64,000 nt of DNA from Lysinibacillus pakistanensis (GTDB lineage Bacteria > Bacillota > Bacilli > Bacillales_A > Planococcaceae). The position numbers and the translations under genes are program-made. Each line of letters begins with the position of its first letter. Positions within the stretch are counted from its first letter, which is position 1. Location of the stretch: NCBI RefSeq assembly GCF_030123245.1, contig NZ_CP126101.1:5144501-5208500 (forward strand), written 5' to 3'. Below, piece after piece: positions 18,489 through 26,508 of the stretch. Under the pieces are notes generated by a model. The model saw nothing but the letters and a program-made list of their open reading frames with translations, did not search any database and was not told the DNA's origin.

Positions 18489-19628
18489 ATGACCATTCTT
18501 CTTGTAGATGATAATCAAGTAAATCTATTTGTAATTGAAAAAATTTTAAAAAATGCAGGTTATGATAACTGTGTTTCATTAGCATCTGCTTATGAGCTTT
18601 TTGACTATTTACAGCTTGATGTCCAAGATTCGACAGGAAATTCTGTAGATTTAATTTTATTAGATATTATGATGCCAGAGATAGATGGTATTGAAGCCTG
18701 TAAACGTATTAAGAAAAATGAAAGATTCAAGGACATTCAAATTATCTTTGTCACCGCTCTAGAAGATAAAAACAAACTTGCTGAGGCCCTGGATATCGGT
18801 GGGGTGGATTATATTACAAAGCCGATAAATAAAACGGAGCTTCTTGCTAGAATTCGTGTGGCCCTACGATTGAAGGCTGAATTAGATTGGCATACACAGC
18901 AGGAAAAGAAAATACAATACGAATTAGATTTAGCAACGCATGTCCAAAGAAGTCTACTGAGTCCACCATTAAATGAGAATAATATTCAAATAGCGGTATC
19001 CTACCTACCCTCCTCTAATTTGGCAGGGGATATGTATTATTGGCACAAAATAAATGATCACCGCTATGCTGTTATTTTACTTGATATGATGGGACATGGG
19101 ATTTCGGCAGCACTTGTCTGTATGTTCATCTCTTCGGTTCTTAGAGAAGCTGTCAAACAATTGATAGAGCCTGAATTAGTCATAAAAGAATTGAACCGCT
19201 ATATGACACTTTTAAGAAATGGGAAGGAAGACAATCTTTATTACTTTACGGCGATTTATTTAGTGATGGATACAGAACAAAAAACAATCGAATATGTAAA
19301 TGCCGGCCATCCTTCTGGCTATGCCCTTATTGATGAAAAGACACTTGTTCCATTAAATCAAGGTAGCTGTGCAGTCGGCTTTTTTGATGAAATTGAAGTA
19401 AAAAAACAAAGAATACAATACGAGCATGATATACAAATAATTCTCTTTACAGATGGTGTATTAGAGGCGATGGGACCTTGTGAGATAGAGTCTGAGAAAC
19501 ATCTGCAAACGCTAACATCTGCAAAGTGGGATTATACACAATGTCTGATTGATAATTTATTACCTAAAGAGAAGCAAGACAATCAGCCTGATGATATGTG
19601 TGTATTAATTATTCAAGCACATGCTTAA
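18489..19628 (+). CDS. rsbY: Response regulator with PP2C (SpoIIE-type) phosphatase output, RsbY-like
   Basis: A 379-residue protein with an N-terminal receiver (acidic pair at residues 7-8, phospho-acceptor Asp59 in LILLDIMMPEIDG, Lys in DYITKPINK), a short coiled linker and a SpoIIE/RsbU-type PP2C phosphatase domain (AGDMYYWHKINDHRYAVILLDMMGHGISAAL, then NAGHPSG and FTDGVLEA). In the Bacillus cereus group this layout is RsbY, which dephosphorylates the anti-anti-sigma factor RsbV and so frees sigma-B when RsbK phosphorylates it. It converges on rsbM-rsbK over a shared terminator. No rsbV, rsbW or sigB is in this window, so the target here is not proven. Confidence 0.85.
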   Translation: MTILLVDDNQVNLFVIEKILKNAGYDNCVSLASAYELFDYLQLDVQDSTGNSVDLILLDIMMPEIDGIEACKRIKKNERFKDIQIIFVTALEDKNKLAEALDIGGVDYITKPINKTELLARIRVALRLKAELDWHTQQEKKIQYELDLATHVQRSLLSPPLNENNIQIAVSYLPSSNLAGDMYYWHKINDHRYAVILLDMMGHGISAALVCMFISSVLREAVKQLIEPELVIKELNRYMTLLRNGKEDNLYYFTAIYLVMDTEQKTIEYVNAGHPSGYALIDEKTLVPLNQGSCAVGFFDEIEVKKQRIQYEHDIQIILFTDGVLEAMGPCEIESEKHLQTLTSAKWDYTQCLIDNLLPKEKQDNQPDDMCVLIIQAHA

Positions 19629-19634
19629 AAAAAT

Positions 19635-19676
19635 AATCCGCCTATCTTTCTGTGAATCTAGAAAGATAGGCGGATT
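19635..19676. terminator. Bidirectional terminator between rsbY and rsbM
   Basis: A perfect 17-bp stem, 19635-19651 with 19660-19676 (AATCCGCCTATC... / ...GATAGGCGGATT), around an eight-base loop. The following T-run is only TTTT on the plus strand, and the minus strand has a T-tract from the preceding A-run. Confidence 0.88.
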
Positions 19677-19680
19677 TTCA

Positions 19681-20532
19681 TTAATTGATCTTTTGATATA
19701 TTCTTTCATTGCCTACAAATTCTTTATATTTTTCCATAATATCATCAAAGCGCAGTGTCTCCTTATCACCTAAGCATAAAAAACCCTTTTCACTAAGACT
19801 TTCATAAAATAACTGATGAACCTTGCTTTGTAGCGCCTGTGAAAAATAGATTAAAACATTTCTGCACAAAATAATATGGAATTCATTAAATGATTGATCC
19901 GTAACTAAATTATGCTGTGCAAAAATAATATTTTTTAATAGGGAAGGATGGAAATACGCAAACTGATAATCTGTTTTATAGTACTCAGAAAATGCATCAT
20001 TACCACCTGCAAGCATATAATTTTTAGTATATGCTTGCATTTTGTGTATAGGGAAAGCACCTTTTTTTGCTTTTTCTAATACTTGTTCATTCATATCTGT
20101 TGCGTAAATAACCGCCTTATCAATGAGCTGCTCTTCCTTTAGCAAAATTGCCATAGAGTATACTTCCTCACCCGTTGCACATCCTGCATGCCATATGCGT
20201 ATTTCAGGATAATTATGTAAATATGGAATAACCTCCTGACGAAATACTTTAAAAAAACTTGGATTACGGAACATCTCAGTGACATTGATGGAAAAATCAT
20301 TTAATAGCTGCTCTAGAAACTGTTGGTCGTGTATCACCTTTTCAAGCACTCTAGAAACGGTTGGGATATTATTGATTCTCATTCTATTCAAGATTCTTCG
20401 TGTTATGGAAGAACGATTATAATCCCTGAAATCAAAGCCGGATAAACGATAAACTGCCTCCAATAATAAGTCAATTTCTAAATTTGTATGCTTATTTTGT
20501 AGTTTTTGCTCCAAGGGCTGAAATTGATCCAT
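19681..20532 (-). CDS. rsbM: CheR-type methyltransferase, RsbM-like
   Basis: A 283-residue SAM-dependent CheR-family methyltransferase. The N-terminal helical domain is followed by the SAM fold with IRIWHAGCATGEEVYSMAIL (motif I region) and IILCRNVLIYF, both standard CheR signatures. It starts two bases after the stop of the hybrid kinase gene, with AAAGGGAG inside the end of that gene, so the two are translationally linked. In Bacillus cereus the cognate RsbM methylates RsbK and limits signalling to sigma-B. No CheB partner is adjacent, which fits that role and not ordinary chemotaxis. Confidence 0.87.
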   Translation of the reverse strand: MDQFQPLEQKLQNKHTNLEIDLLLEAVYRLSGFDFRDYNRSSITRRILNRMRINNIPTVSRVLEKVIHDQQFLEQLLNDFSINVTEMFRNPSFFKVFRQEVIPYLHNYPEIRIWHAGCATGEEVYSMAILLKEEQLIDKAVIYATDMNEQVLEKAKKGAFPIHKMQAYTKNYMLAGGNDAFSEYYKTDYQFAYFHPSLLKNIIFAQHNLVTDQSFNEFHIILCRNVLIYFSQALQSKVHQLFYESLSEKGFLCLGDKETLRFDDIMEKYKEFVGNERIYQKIN

Positions 20533-20534
20533 GC

Positions 20535-23261
20535 TTATGAACTCCCTTTAGAAACTAACCATACTCTTAAAACGGATAAGAGTTGATCTAAATTTAATGG
20601 CTTACTAATGTAATCTGAAGCTCCTGCCTCTAATGATTTATCACGATCATTTTTCATGGCCTTCGCCGTTAAAGCGATAATCGGTAAATCCTTCAGTTTC
20701 ATTTGTTGTCTAATAATAGACATCGTTTCGTAGCCATCCATATTAGGCATCATAATATCCATAAGAATAAGATCTACTTCCTGATTAGCTTGCATAATAT
20801 CTAAGCACTCTATCCCATCTTTGGCAACTAAGATATTCATGCCTCTTTTTTCAAGCGCTGTTTTTAGTGCATAGATATTACGATAATCATCATCTACTAT
20901 TAATATAGTTTTCCCTTGAAATACCTCTACCTCTGTAACTTCAGGTAACTCTTCTTCTATTTCATGTATCTCTGTTGTAGCTCCAACCTCATGAATAGCC
21001 AATTCAAGACATTGCTCCTCCTGAATTCCATTAGGTAGGCTTGGAATTGTCAGTGTGAAGCTACTACCATGCCCTTCTTCACTCTGTAAAGAAACCCAAC
21101 CTCCAAGTAGTTTGGCAAATTCTTTACAAATTGACAGGCCAAGACCTGTACCGCCATATTTCCGTACTGTTGCACCGTCTGCCTGTTGGAACGATTCAAA
21201 TATTAGTTGATGCTTGTCCTTAGGAATACCTATGCCAGTATCTGAAACTGTAATCTCTAACCAATCAGCACTTATATTCTGCATATTGTTTGTCAACTGC
21301 TCTTCTTTTAATTGTTTAATAGCAAGTGTTACGGAACCTTGCTCTGTAAATTTGAAAGCATTTGATAATAAATTTTTTAGGATTTGCTGGAATCTCTTTT
21401 CATCCGTATAGAAAATATCCACTACATTTTCTGCTTTTGAAATATGGAACTGTAAATGCTTTTTCATTGCTACAGGTGCAAATGTCTGCTCGATTTGTAG
21501 AGGAATCTCACTCATATTTACTTCGTCAAACATTATGTCCAGCTTTCCTGCCTCTACCTTTGATAAATCTAAAATATCATTTATGAGTACAAGTAAATCC
21601 TCACCAGAGGAATGGATAACCTTCGCAAATTCAGCCTCCTCTTCCGTTAGATTACTTTGACTATTTTCTGCCAGCATTTCTGATAAAATTAAGATACTAT
21701 TTAATGGTGTTCGTAACTCATGTGACATATTGGCTAAAAACTCGGATTTATAATTGGAATTGAGTAACAGTTGTTCAGCACTCTTCTCTAATTCCTTTTT
21801 TGCTTTTGCTAGCTCTCGCGATTTGGACTCTGCCTCTTTCGTTCTTTCCTCCAACTGTTCATTAATCATTGTTAGCTCTTCTGTTTGCATTTGTAATTCT
21901 TCTGATTGTGTCTGTAGCTCCTCCGATTGTACTTGTAATTCTTCTGTCATCGCTCTAGATTCATTAAGCAAGCGTACAATTTCCATACGTCCTACGACAC
22001 TATTCACTGTTAAGCCAAACGTTTCGACTACTTGCTTGACTAATTCCAGCTGAAGCTTACTGAAGTCCGTCATAGTCGCCAATTCAACAACTGCTATTAC
22101 GTCCTTCTCAAATATAACTGGGATAATAAGAATACTTTTAGGTGGTACTTCTCCTAAGCCTGTTCCTATTAAACGAAATTCATCTGGAATATCCTTATAA
22201 ATTAAAATCTTTTTTTCCAAGGCACATTGTCCAATTAAGCCCTGTCCAAGTTTAAAGCTATCCTTTCCTACATCAGTACTTGTACCAGCAAATGCAGCTT
22301 TTTTCACATATTGAATATCATCTTCTGTTGTTTCACGAATATAAAAGGCACCAAGAGAGGATTGTGTCTTCTGTGCCATTTCAGAAAGGAAGGTTTCGGC
22401 TAATTTTGTAATGACCGAAATACCTTGATATTTAGTGACAATGTCCGCAATATTTGACTGTAGCCATTCTCTTTTTTCAATCGAATCTAAAAGCTCATTT
22501 GTAGCATCGGCAAGGGTATTTATTTCATCATTGGTTTTCACATAAATTCTGCCCTTTTGATTGCTTTTAGAAGCTGCAATTTCTTTAATTGTTTGAGTAA
22601 CCTCTGTTATCGTTTTCACAATTGAGCGGGAAATTCCACTAGCGATTACAATAGAGATTACCGAAACAAGTACCAACAGCCCAAATAAAGCACTCGTTAT
22701 ATTGCTATTTCGCTTGTCTAATTGATTTGCCTTAGTTTGAGTAAATGCATTTTCAGCTAATCTAAATGCAGTAAATTGTTTCCGCATTGTTTCCACATCT
22801 TTGCGACCAACATCGACCTTAAAAAATTCCTTTAACGCAGCAGTGTTATTTTCCTTCTTCATTAAAAGTGTTGGATTACCAGACGTTGCAATCCAATGCT
22901 CTATCGTTACCTCTATTTCCTTGAGCTTCTCTTGTTGCTTAGGTTTATTATCTAAGAGCTGATAGAGATCATTAAAATCAATTTTCCAGTTTTCAGCAGC
23001 ACTATTATAAGGCTCTAAATAGCTTTCATCCCCAGTAATGATAAATCCTCGTTGACTTGATTCCATATCCAAGATGTATTTTTCAATTCGGTTGGTTAAC
23101 TCCTGAACTTGAGAATCATATTTTATAATAAAATTTCTTTCTTTTTGTAAAGCAGTAATTTGATTATTTAAGAAAACTACTGATGCAAGTAAACAAAGTA
23201 TGATAACAATATAACCTAATGTAATTTTAGTTCGTATACCTAGCTTTAATATATTGAGCAT
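20535..23261 (-). CDS. rsbK: Hybrid sensor histidine kinase, RsbK-like
   Basis: A 908-residue membrane hybrid kinase. In order: TM1 (about 12-32), CHASE3 sensor (about 40-180, with MESSQRGFIITGDESYL), TM2 (about 188-208), HAMP, GAF (about 280-420), a Gln/Glu-rich coiled coil with repeated SEELQ units, HisKA with the phospho-acceptor His in FLANMSHELRTPLN, HATPase_c (DTGIGIPKD and GGTGLGLSI) and a C-terminal receiver (LILMDIMMPNMDGYE). This matches RsbK of the Bacillus cereus group. The first gene of a two-gene operon with rsbM. GAF plus CHASE3 suggests it integrates internal and external stress inputs; ligands are unknown. Confidence 0.88.
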   Translation of the reverse strand: MLNILKLGIRTKITLGYIVIILCLLASVVFLNNQITALQKERNFIIKYDSQVQELTNRIEKYILDMESSQRGFIITGDESYLEPYNSAAENWKIDFNDLYQLLDNKPKQQEKLKEIEVTIEHWIATSGNPTLLMKKENNTAALKEFFKVDVGRKDVETMRKQFTAFRLAENAFTQTKANQLDKRNSNITSALFGLLVLVSVISIVIASGISRSIVKTITEVTQTIKEIAASKSNQKGRIYVKTNDEINTLADATNELLDSIEKREWLQSNIADIVTKYQGISVITKLAETFLSEMAQKTQSSLGAFYIRETTEDDIQYVKKAAFAGTSTDVGKDSFKLGQGLIGQCALEKKILIYKDIPDEFRLIGTGLGEVPPKSILIIPVIFEKDVIAVVELATMTDFSKLQLELVKQVVETFGLTVNSVVGRMEIVRLLNESRAMTEELQVQSEELQTQSEELQMQTEELTMINEQLEERTKEAESKSRELAKAKKELEKSAEQLLLNSNYKSEFLANMSHELRTPLNSILILSEMLAENSQSNLTEEEAEFAKVIHSSGEDLLVLINDILDLSKVEAGKLDIMFDEVNMSEIPLQIEQTFAPVAMKKHLQFHISKAENVVDIFYTDEKRFQQILKNLLSNAFKFTEQGSVTLAIKQLKEEQLTNNMQNISADWLEITVSDTGIGIPKDKHQLIFESFQQADGATVRKYGGTGLGLSICKEFAKLLGGWVSLQSEEGHGSSFTLTIPSLPNGIQEEQCLELAIHEVGATTEIHEIEEELPEVTEVEVFQGKTILIVDDDYRNIYALKTALEKRGMNILVAKDGIECLDIMQANQEVDLILMDIMMPNMDGYETMSIIRQQMKLKDLPIIALTAKAMKNDRDKSLEAGASDYISKPLNLDQLLSVLRVWLVSKGSS

Positions 23262-23509
23262 TTGTTTTCCTACCTTTGCCTGTCATATTCATCTATTATT
23301 AGTATAATTGTATTATTAAATATAACCAAGAATCCCCTCTTTTTTGCTCCTTGTTCATATAATGTTATCATGATGTACAAAGGGGTATGTATATCAGGAA
23401 GACTCTTCATCACAAAAATGATGTGAATTTCGCTTTCTTCTATTAATAAATCGTGTCATTTTTCATATACATTTTATATTGAAGTATTTTGACTAAGGAG
23501 AGAATATTT

Positions 23510-24700
23510 GTGGACATTTTCGTAAGATCTGGTGATTCACTTTGGCGTTATAGCGAAGTATTTAAAATCCCCCTCCAATTAATTATAGATTCGAATCGAA
23601 ATATGAACCCCCAGTTTTTAAGGGTTGGACAGCGTATTCGAATTCCAGGGTATATTACTAACGACTATCAATTAAGGCAGGGAGATTCATTTTGGCAAAT
23701 TGCCCAAAATAGAAATATCCCATTAACAGCCCTTTTACTTGCTAATCCTGATCTTAACCCAAATGCCCTTCAAATAGGTCAAACCATTCGAATTCCTCAA
23801 CAAATTACTTGGAGGATTATCAATGGACAGCAAAGGTACGACTATAGCATCATGATGAATGATCTAAACAAACTCCTTGATGCTTATCCTTTTCTACAAA
23901 GCTCAACAATCGGCCATTCTGTGCTAGGACATGAAATTCCAGAGATTCAAATTGGTAGCGGATTAAAACGAATTCATTATAACGGCTCCTTCCATGCAAA
24001 TGAATGGATCACAACTCCCATTATTTTAACATTTTTAAATGACTACCTACTTTCACTCACCAATCAAAATACGATACGAGGTATCTCTACACTTCCACTT
24101 TATCAACAAACATCCCTTTCTATAGTTCCGATGGTCAATCCTGATGGTGTCAACTTAGTAATACAAGGGCCACCTGAAGACGAAGCATTAAGAAATCAAC
24201 TAATCAATTGGAACAATGGGAGCAACAATTTCTCAGGTTGGAAAGCCAATATACATGGCATTGATTTAAATGATCAGTTCCCTGCGAAATGGGAGCTAGA
24301 AAGTGCACGTAATCCTAAAACACCTGGGCCAAGGGATTATGGTGGAGAACGACCTTTATCGGAGCCAGAGGCCATTGCTATGGCTGATTTAACAAAGAAG
24401 CGAGATTTTGCAAGAGTTCTTGCCTTTCATACACAGGGAAGAGTAATTTATTGGGGCTTTGAAAACTTGGAGCCTCCTGAGTCTAAAATTCTTGTTACTG
24501 AATTTAGTCGAGTTAGTGGCTATGAGCCCATCAATTCAGCTGGAAGCTATGCAGGCTATAAGGATTGGTTTATTCAGGAATGGCGCAGACCAGGCTTCAC
24601 CGTCGAGTTGGGAAGTGGGATTAACCCTCTACCAATCAACCAATTTAACGACATCTATGAAGAAGCATTAGGAATCTTCCTTGCTGCGCTGTATATGTAA
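23510..24700 (+). CDS. LysM-M14 gamma-D-glutamyl-L-diamino acid endopeptidase (ENP1-like)
   Basis: A zinc carboxypeptidase-fold peptidoglycan hydrolase expected to cut the gamma-D-Glu-diamino-acid bond of stem peptides. Two N-terminal LysM repeats (about 1-45 and 48-92, each ending GQRIRIP / GQTIRIP) bind glycan. The M14 domain carries the zinc ligands H162 and E165 (HANEW) and H307 (FHTQG), with catalytic E366 in TVELGSG. The GTG at 23510 follows AAGGAGAG; an upstream TTG in frame is not well placed. The resulting 396 residues agree with the endopeptidase I known from Lysinibacillus sphaericus sporulating cells. No signal peptide is present, as for that enzyme, which acts in the spore compartment. 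Confidence 0.92.
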   Translation: MDIFVRSGDSLWRYSEVFKIPLQLIIDSNRNMNPQFLRVGQRIRIPGYITNDYQLRQGDSFWQIAQNRNIPLTALLLANPDLNPNALQIGQTIRIPQQITWRIINGQQRYDYSIMMNDLNKLLDAYPFLQSSTIGHSVLGHEIPEIQIGSGLKRIHYNGSFHANEWITTPIILTFLNDYLLSLTNQNTIRGISTLPLYQQTSLSIVPMVNPDGVNLVIQGPPEDEALRNQLINWNNGSNNFSGWKANIHGIDLNDQFPAKWELESARNPKTPGPRDYGGERPLSEPEAIAMADLTKKRDFARVLAFHTQGRVIYWGFENLEPPESKILVTEFSRVSGYEPINSAGSYAGYKDWFIQEWRRPGFTVELGSGINPLPINQFNDIYEEALGIFLAALYM

Positions 24701-25348
24701 AGCTTTGAATTGACTAATGATTCCCTTTGCTTCAGGTACAGATAATAAGAGAACGTTGAAAAAATATAAAACAGCTTTTTCCAACTTGCCAGCTTTGAAT
24801 TATGACAAATTCTCTATAATTTTGCCGTAATTCAAAGCGGTTTCTTCTACAATTATGGAATTCTAGTGAACATGCTAATTATAGAAAAGTCGATGGGCTA
24901 GGACCAAATTAAATGATTAATACTAGCCACCTTTAGTGAGGTTTATTCAAGTGGGTTCAGTAGTTGGAAGCGATCCACATAGACTATAGTGAATAAATTC
25001 AGTGCTTTCTCGGTATATACCTCTTAATTATGATTTTAGAGGAAAATATAGTAAGCAATCATTTTAAAAAAATCTCATGCCAAAAAAGGTTGTATGAGAA
25101 CACAACATTATCTACCTCAAGACGAATTATAAGTTTAAAAAGATCGCTTCCTACACATTTTTCATATGTGAGAAACGATCTTATGTTATTTTTATCCAAC
25201 ATTCATCTGTATCTACCGTTTTTACCTTACAACAAGGGCTGTAGAAAGTCATTTAAAGCTTTTTAACATGGAGAAACTCTGGATTTTATTTTTTATAAAA
25301 CATCCATTATTCTAGTTTCCTCTCATTAATTTAATGATGTACTTTTGG
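24701..25348. other. Intergenic region with two hairpins, no gene seen
   Basis: GCTTTGAATTA (24792-24802) pairs with TAATTCAAAGC (24828-24838), a probable end signal for the endopeptidase gene. AAGATCG (25140-25146) with CACAT (25154-25158) pairs with ATGTG (25166-25170) and CGATCTT (25176-25182). A 78-codon frame at 25030-25266 covers the second hairpin but lacks a ribosome site and protein-like composition. Confidence 0.55.
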
Positions 25349-26338
25349 TTAAAATTCTGATGCTTTTGGATATGTGCTACGTTTACCTGTAATATACAGA
25401 TACTGTTGATAAGCAACTTTGGCGACACTAGCATCTGACCAATCGTTGTAGAAAAAGGCAAATCCACCTGATTTATATTCTTCTCTAACAGTTTGATTGT
25501 TCGGACCCAAAATATTGACATATAAAGAATAAGATTTTGTTACTGTGGGGAATCCCTCGTGTTGAACATAAAAGCCCCTACCAATATCCACTTGTTCAGC
25601 CTTTACAAATATAGTTAAGTCAGACCCTAAATATCCTTGAACCAATGCAATACCAACGCCTCCTAGAGCAGCTAGAACAGATCCATATGTAAACCCTTTC
25701 CAAAAAGCAAGAACTGCTGCAGTTACCACTGCAAATGCAGTACCTTTAGTAAATTCCATTTTCTTTACAGTTTTTGTATCACTCCAAACTACCCCTCGCA
25801 TTGTATCAATAGTTTTACCACTGACAATGTTAGTACTATTTTTATACCAAGTTCCATATACCCCTGTTGCTTGTTGAATGTCCCCATAGTAATTTCTCGA
25901 TGAATTACTATTTAGAGGCATTATTGAATTTTCTTCTACACTATAATTAAGATTATTAAAATTAATTTCTTCTCCTTCAATTGGTTCTTCTTTAATGCTA
26001 TATTTTTCAACACGCTTAGCGTCTTCTTCAGTTAATTCAGATATAAAATCTTCGGCATTGTAGATAGTTTTATTTCCGTCCTCGTCCAAAATAGTAAAGC
26101 TCTTATTTATATAATCAATTTCCGCAATGTCTGTCATTCCTTCTGCATTAATTTCCACTGAAAGAGAAGATTTAGTTTCTGATAAAAGCTTTACACTAAC
26201 AGGTTCATTGTCTATAACTAGATTAATTGTATTTTGTGAACTTTCAAAATTTGTTGCTGCTTTAGCTGGCCCAATAGAACTTAGAATAGTAAAGCTTAAC
26301 AACAGGCTAGATAAAAAAAGACTAGTTTTTTTCATCAT
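25349..26338 (-). CDS. Secreted protein of unknown family, likely output of the Rgg/SHP-like locus
   Basis: A 329-residue exported protein. Residues 1-27 are a Sec signal peptide (MMKKTSLFLSS..., likely cut after PAKA). An acidic, Glu-rich region (about 30-135) follows, which could be a propeptide. A hydrophobic glycine/alanine-rich stretch lies around 205-245 (FAVVTAAVLAFWKGF, VLAALGGVGIALVQGYLG), then a beta-rich C-terminus with no cysteine. The build (leader, pro-region, amphipathic glycine-rich core) resembles large secreted bacteriocins or pore formers, but I cannot name a family. The ATG at 26338 follows GGGGTGGAG; the open frame upstream to 26374 overlaps the peptide gene and is not the start. 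It lies 22 bases after the peptide gene and is probably co-transcribed. Confidence 0.78.
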   Translation of the reverse strand: MMKKTSLFLSSLLLSFTILSSIGPAKAATNFESSQNTINLVIDNEPVSVKLLSETKSSLSVEINAEGMTDIAEIDYINKSFTILDEDGNKTIYNAEDFISELTEEDAKRVEKYSIKEEPIEGEEINFNNLNYSVEENSIMPLNSNSSRNYYGDIQQATGVYGTWYKNSTNIVSGKTIDTMRGVVWSDTKTVKKMEFTKGTAFAVVTAAVLAFWKGFTYGSVLAALGGVGIALVQGYLGSDLTIFVKAEQVDIGRGFYVQHEGFPTVTKSYSLYVNILGPNNQTVREEYKSGGFAFFYNDWSDASVAKVAYQQYLYITGKRSTYPKASEF

Positions 26339-26360
26339 TTTCTCCACCCCTTTTTTAAAA

Positions 26361-26405
26361 TTAACTTCCAACAATAATCCAAACGTCTGCTTGTACTTTA
26401 TTCAA
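26361..26405 (-). CDS. Candidate SHP-type pheromone peptide, 14 residues
   Basis: A very short gene encoding MNKVQADVWIIVGS. It has a strong ribosome site (AAAGGGGGTG) about seven bases before a TTG start and a stop at 26361-26363. The C-terminal octamer DVWIIVGS matches the mature streptococcal SHP pheromones DILIIVGG (SHP2) and DIIIIVGG (SHP3) in the pattern Asp-x-x-Ile-Ile-Val-Gly-small. As in streptococci, it is divergent from an Rgg-type regulator gene. It is shorter than known SHP precursors (about 20-23 residues) and lacks their hydrophobic leader half. The call rests on the peptide end, the ribosome site, the promoter and the context; no experiment supports it. Confidence 0.6.
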   Translation of the reverse strand: MNKVQADVWIIVGS

Positions 26406-26431
26406 ATGTATTTCACCCCCTTTATTTACTT

Positions 26432-26460
26432 ATTATAGGAGGTTTTATAAGTTTCATAAC
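26432..26460 (-). promoter_or_regulatory. Promoter of the peptide / secreted-protein operon
   Basis: On the minus strand a perfect TATAAT (26432-26437) is 17 bases after GTTATG (26455-26460), a poor -35. Good -10 with poor -35 is the usual form of an activator-dependent promoter. Transcription would begin near 26425, about 20 bases before the peptide start codon. Confidence 0.6.
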
Positions 26461-26479
26461 GAATTATTACATATCGAAT
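26455..26479. promoter_or_regulatory. Direct repeats overlapping the -35, candidate Rgg binding site
   Basis: CATAACGAAT (26455-26464) and CATATCGAAT (26470-26479) differ at one position and are 15 bases apart. They cover the weak -35 of the peptide promoter and lie in the gap between the two divergent genes, where Rgg2/Rgg3-type regulators bind in streptococci. Binding here is inferred. Confidence 0.5.
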
Positions 26480-26508
26480 ATTTTATTATTATAGAGGGTT
26501 ACTTTGAT

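Noticed and set aside
25030..25266. A 78-codon frame on the plus strand
   Set aside because: No ribosome site, low-complexity basic composition, and it runs across a hairpin; probably chance.
26339..26374. N-terminal extension of the secreted protein to 26374
   Set aside because: It would overlap the peptide gene and put residues before a clean signal peptide; GGGGTGGAG sits correctly for the ATG at 26338.
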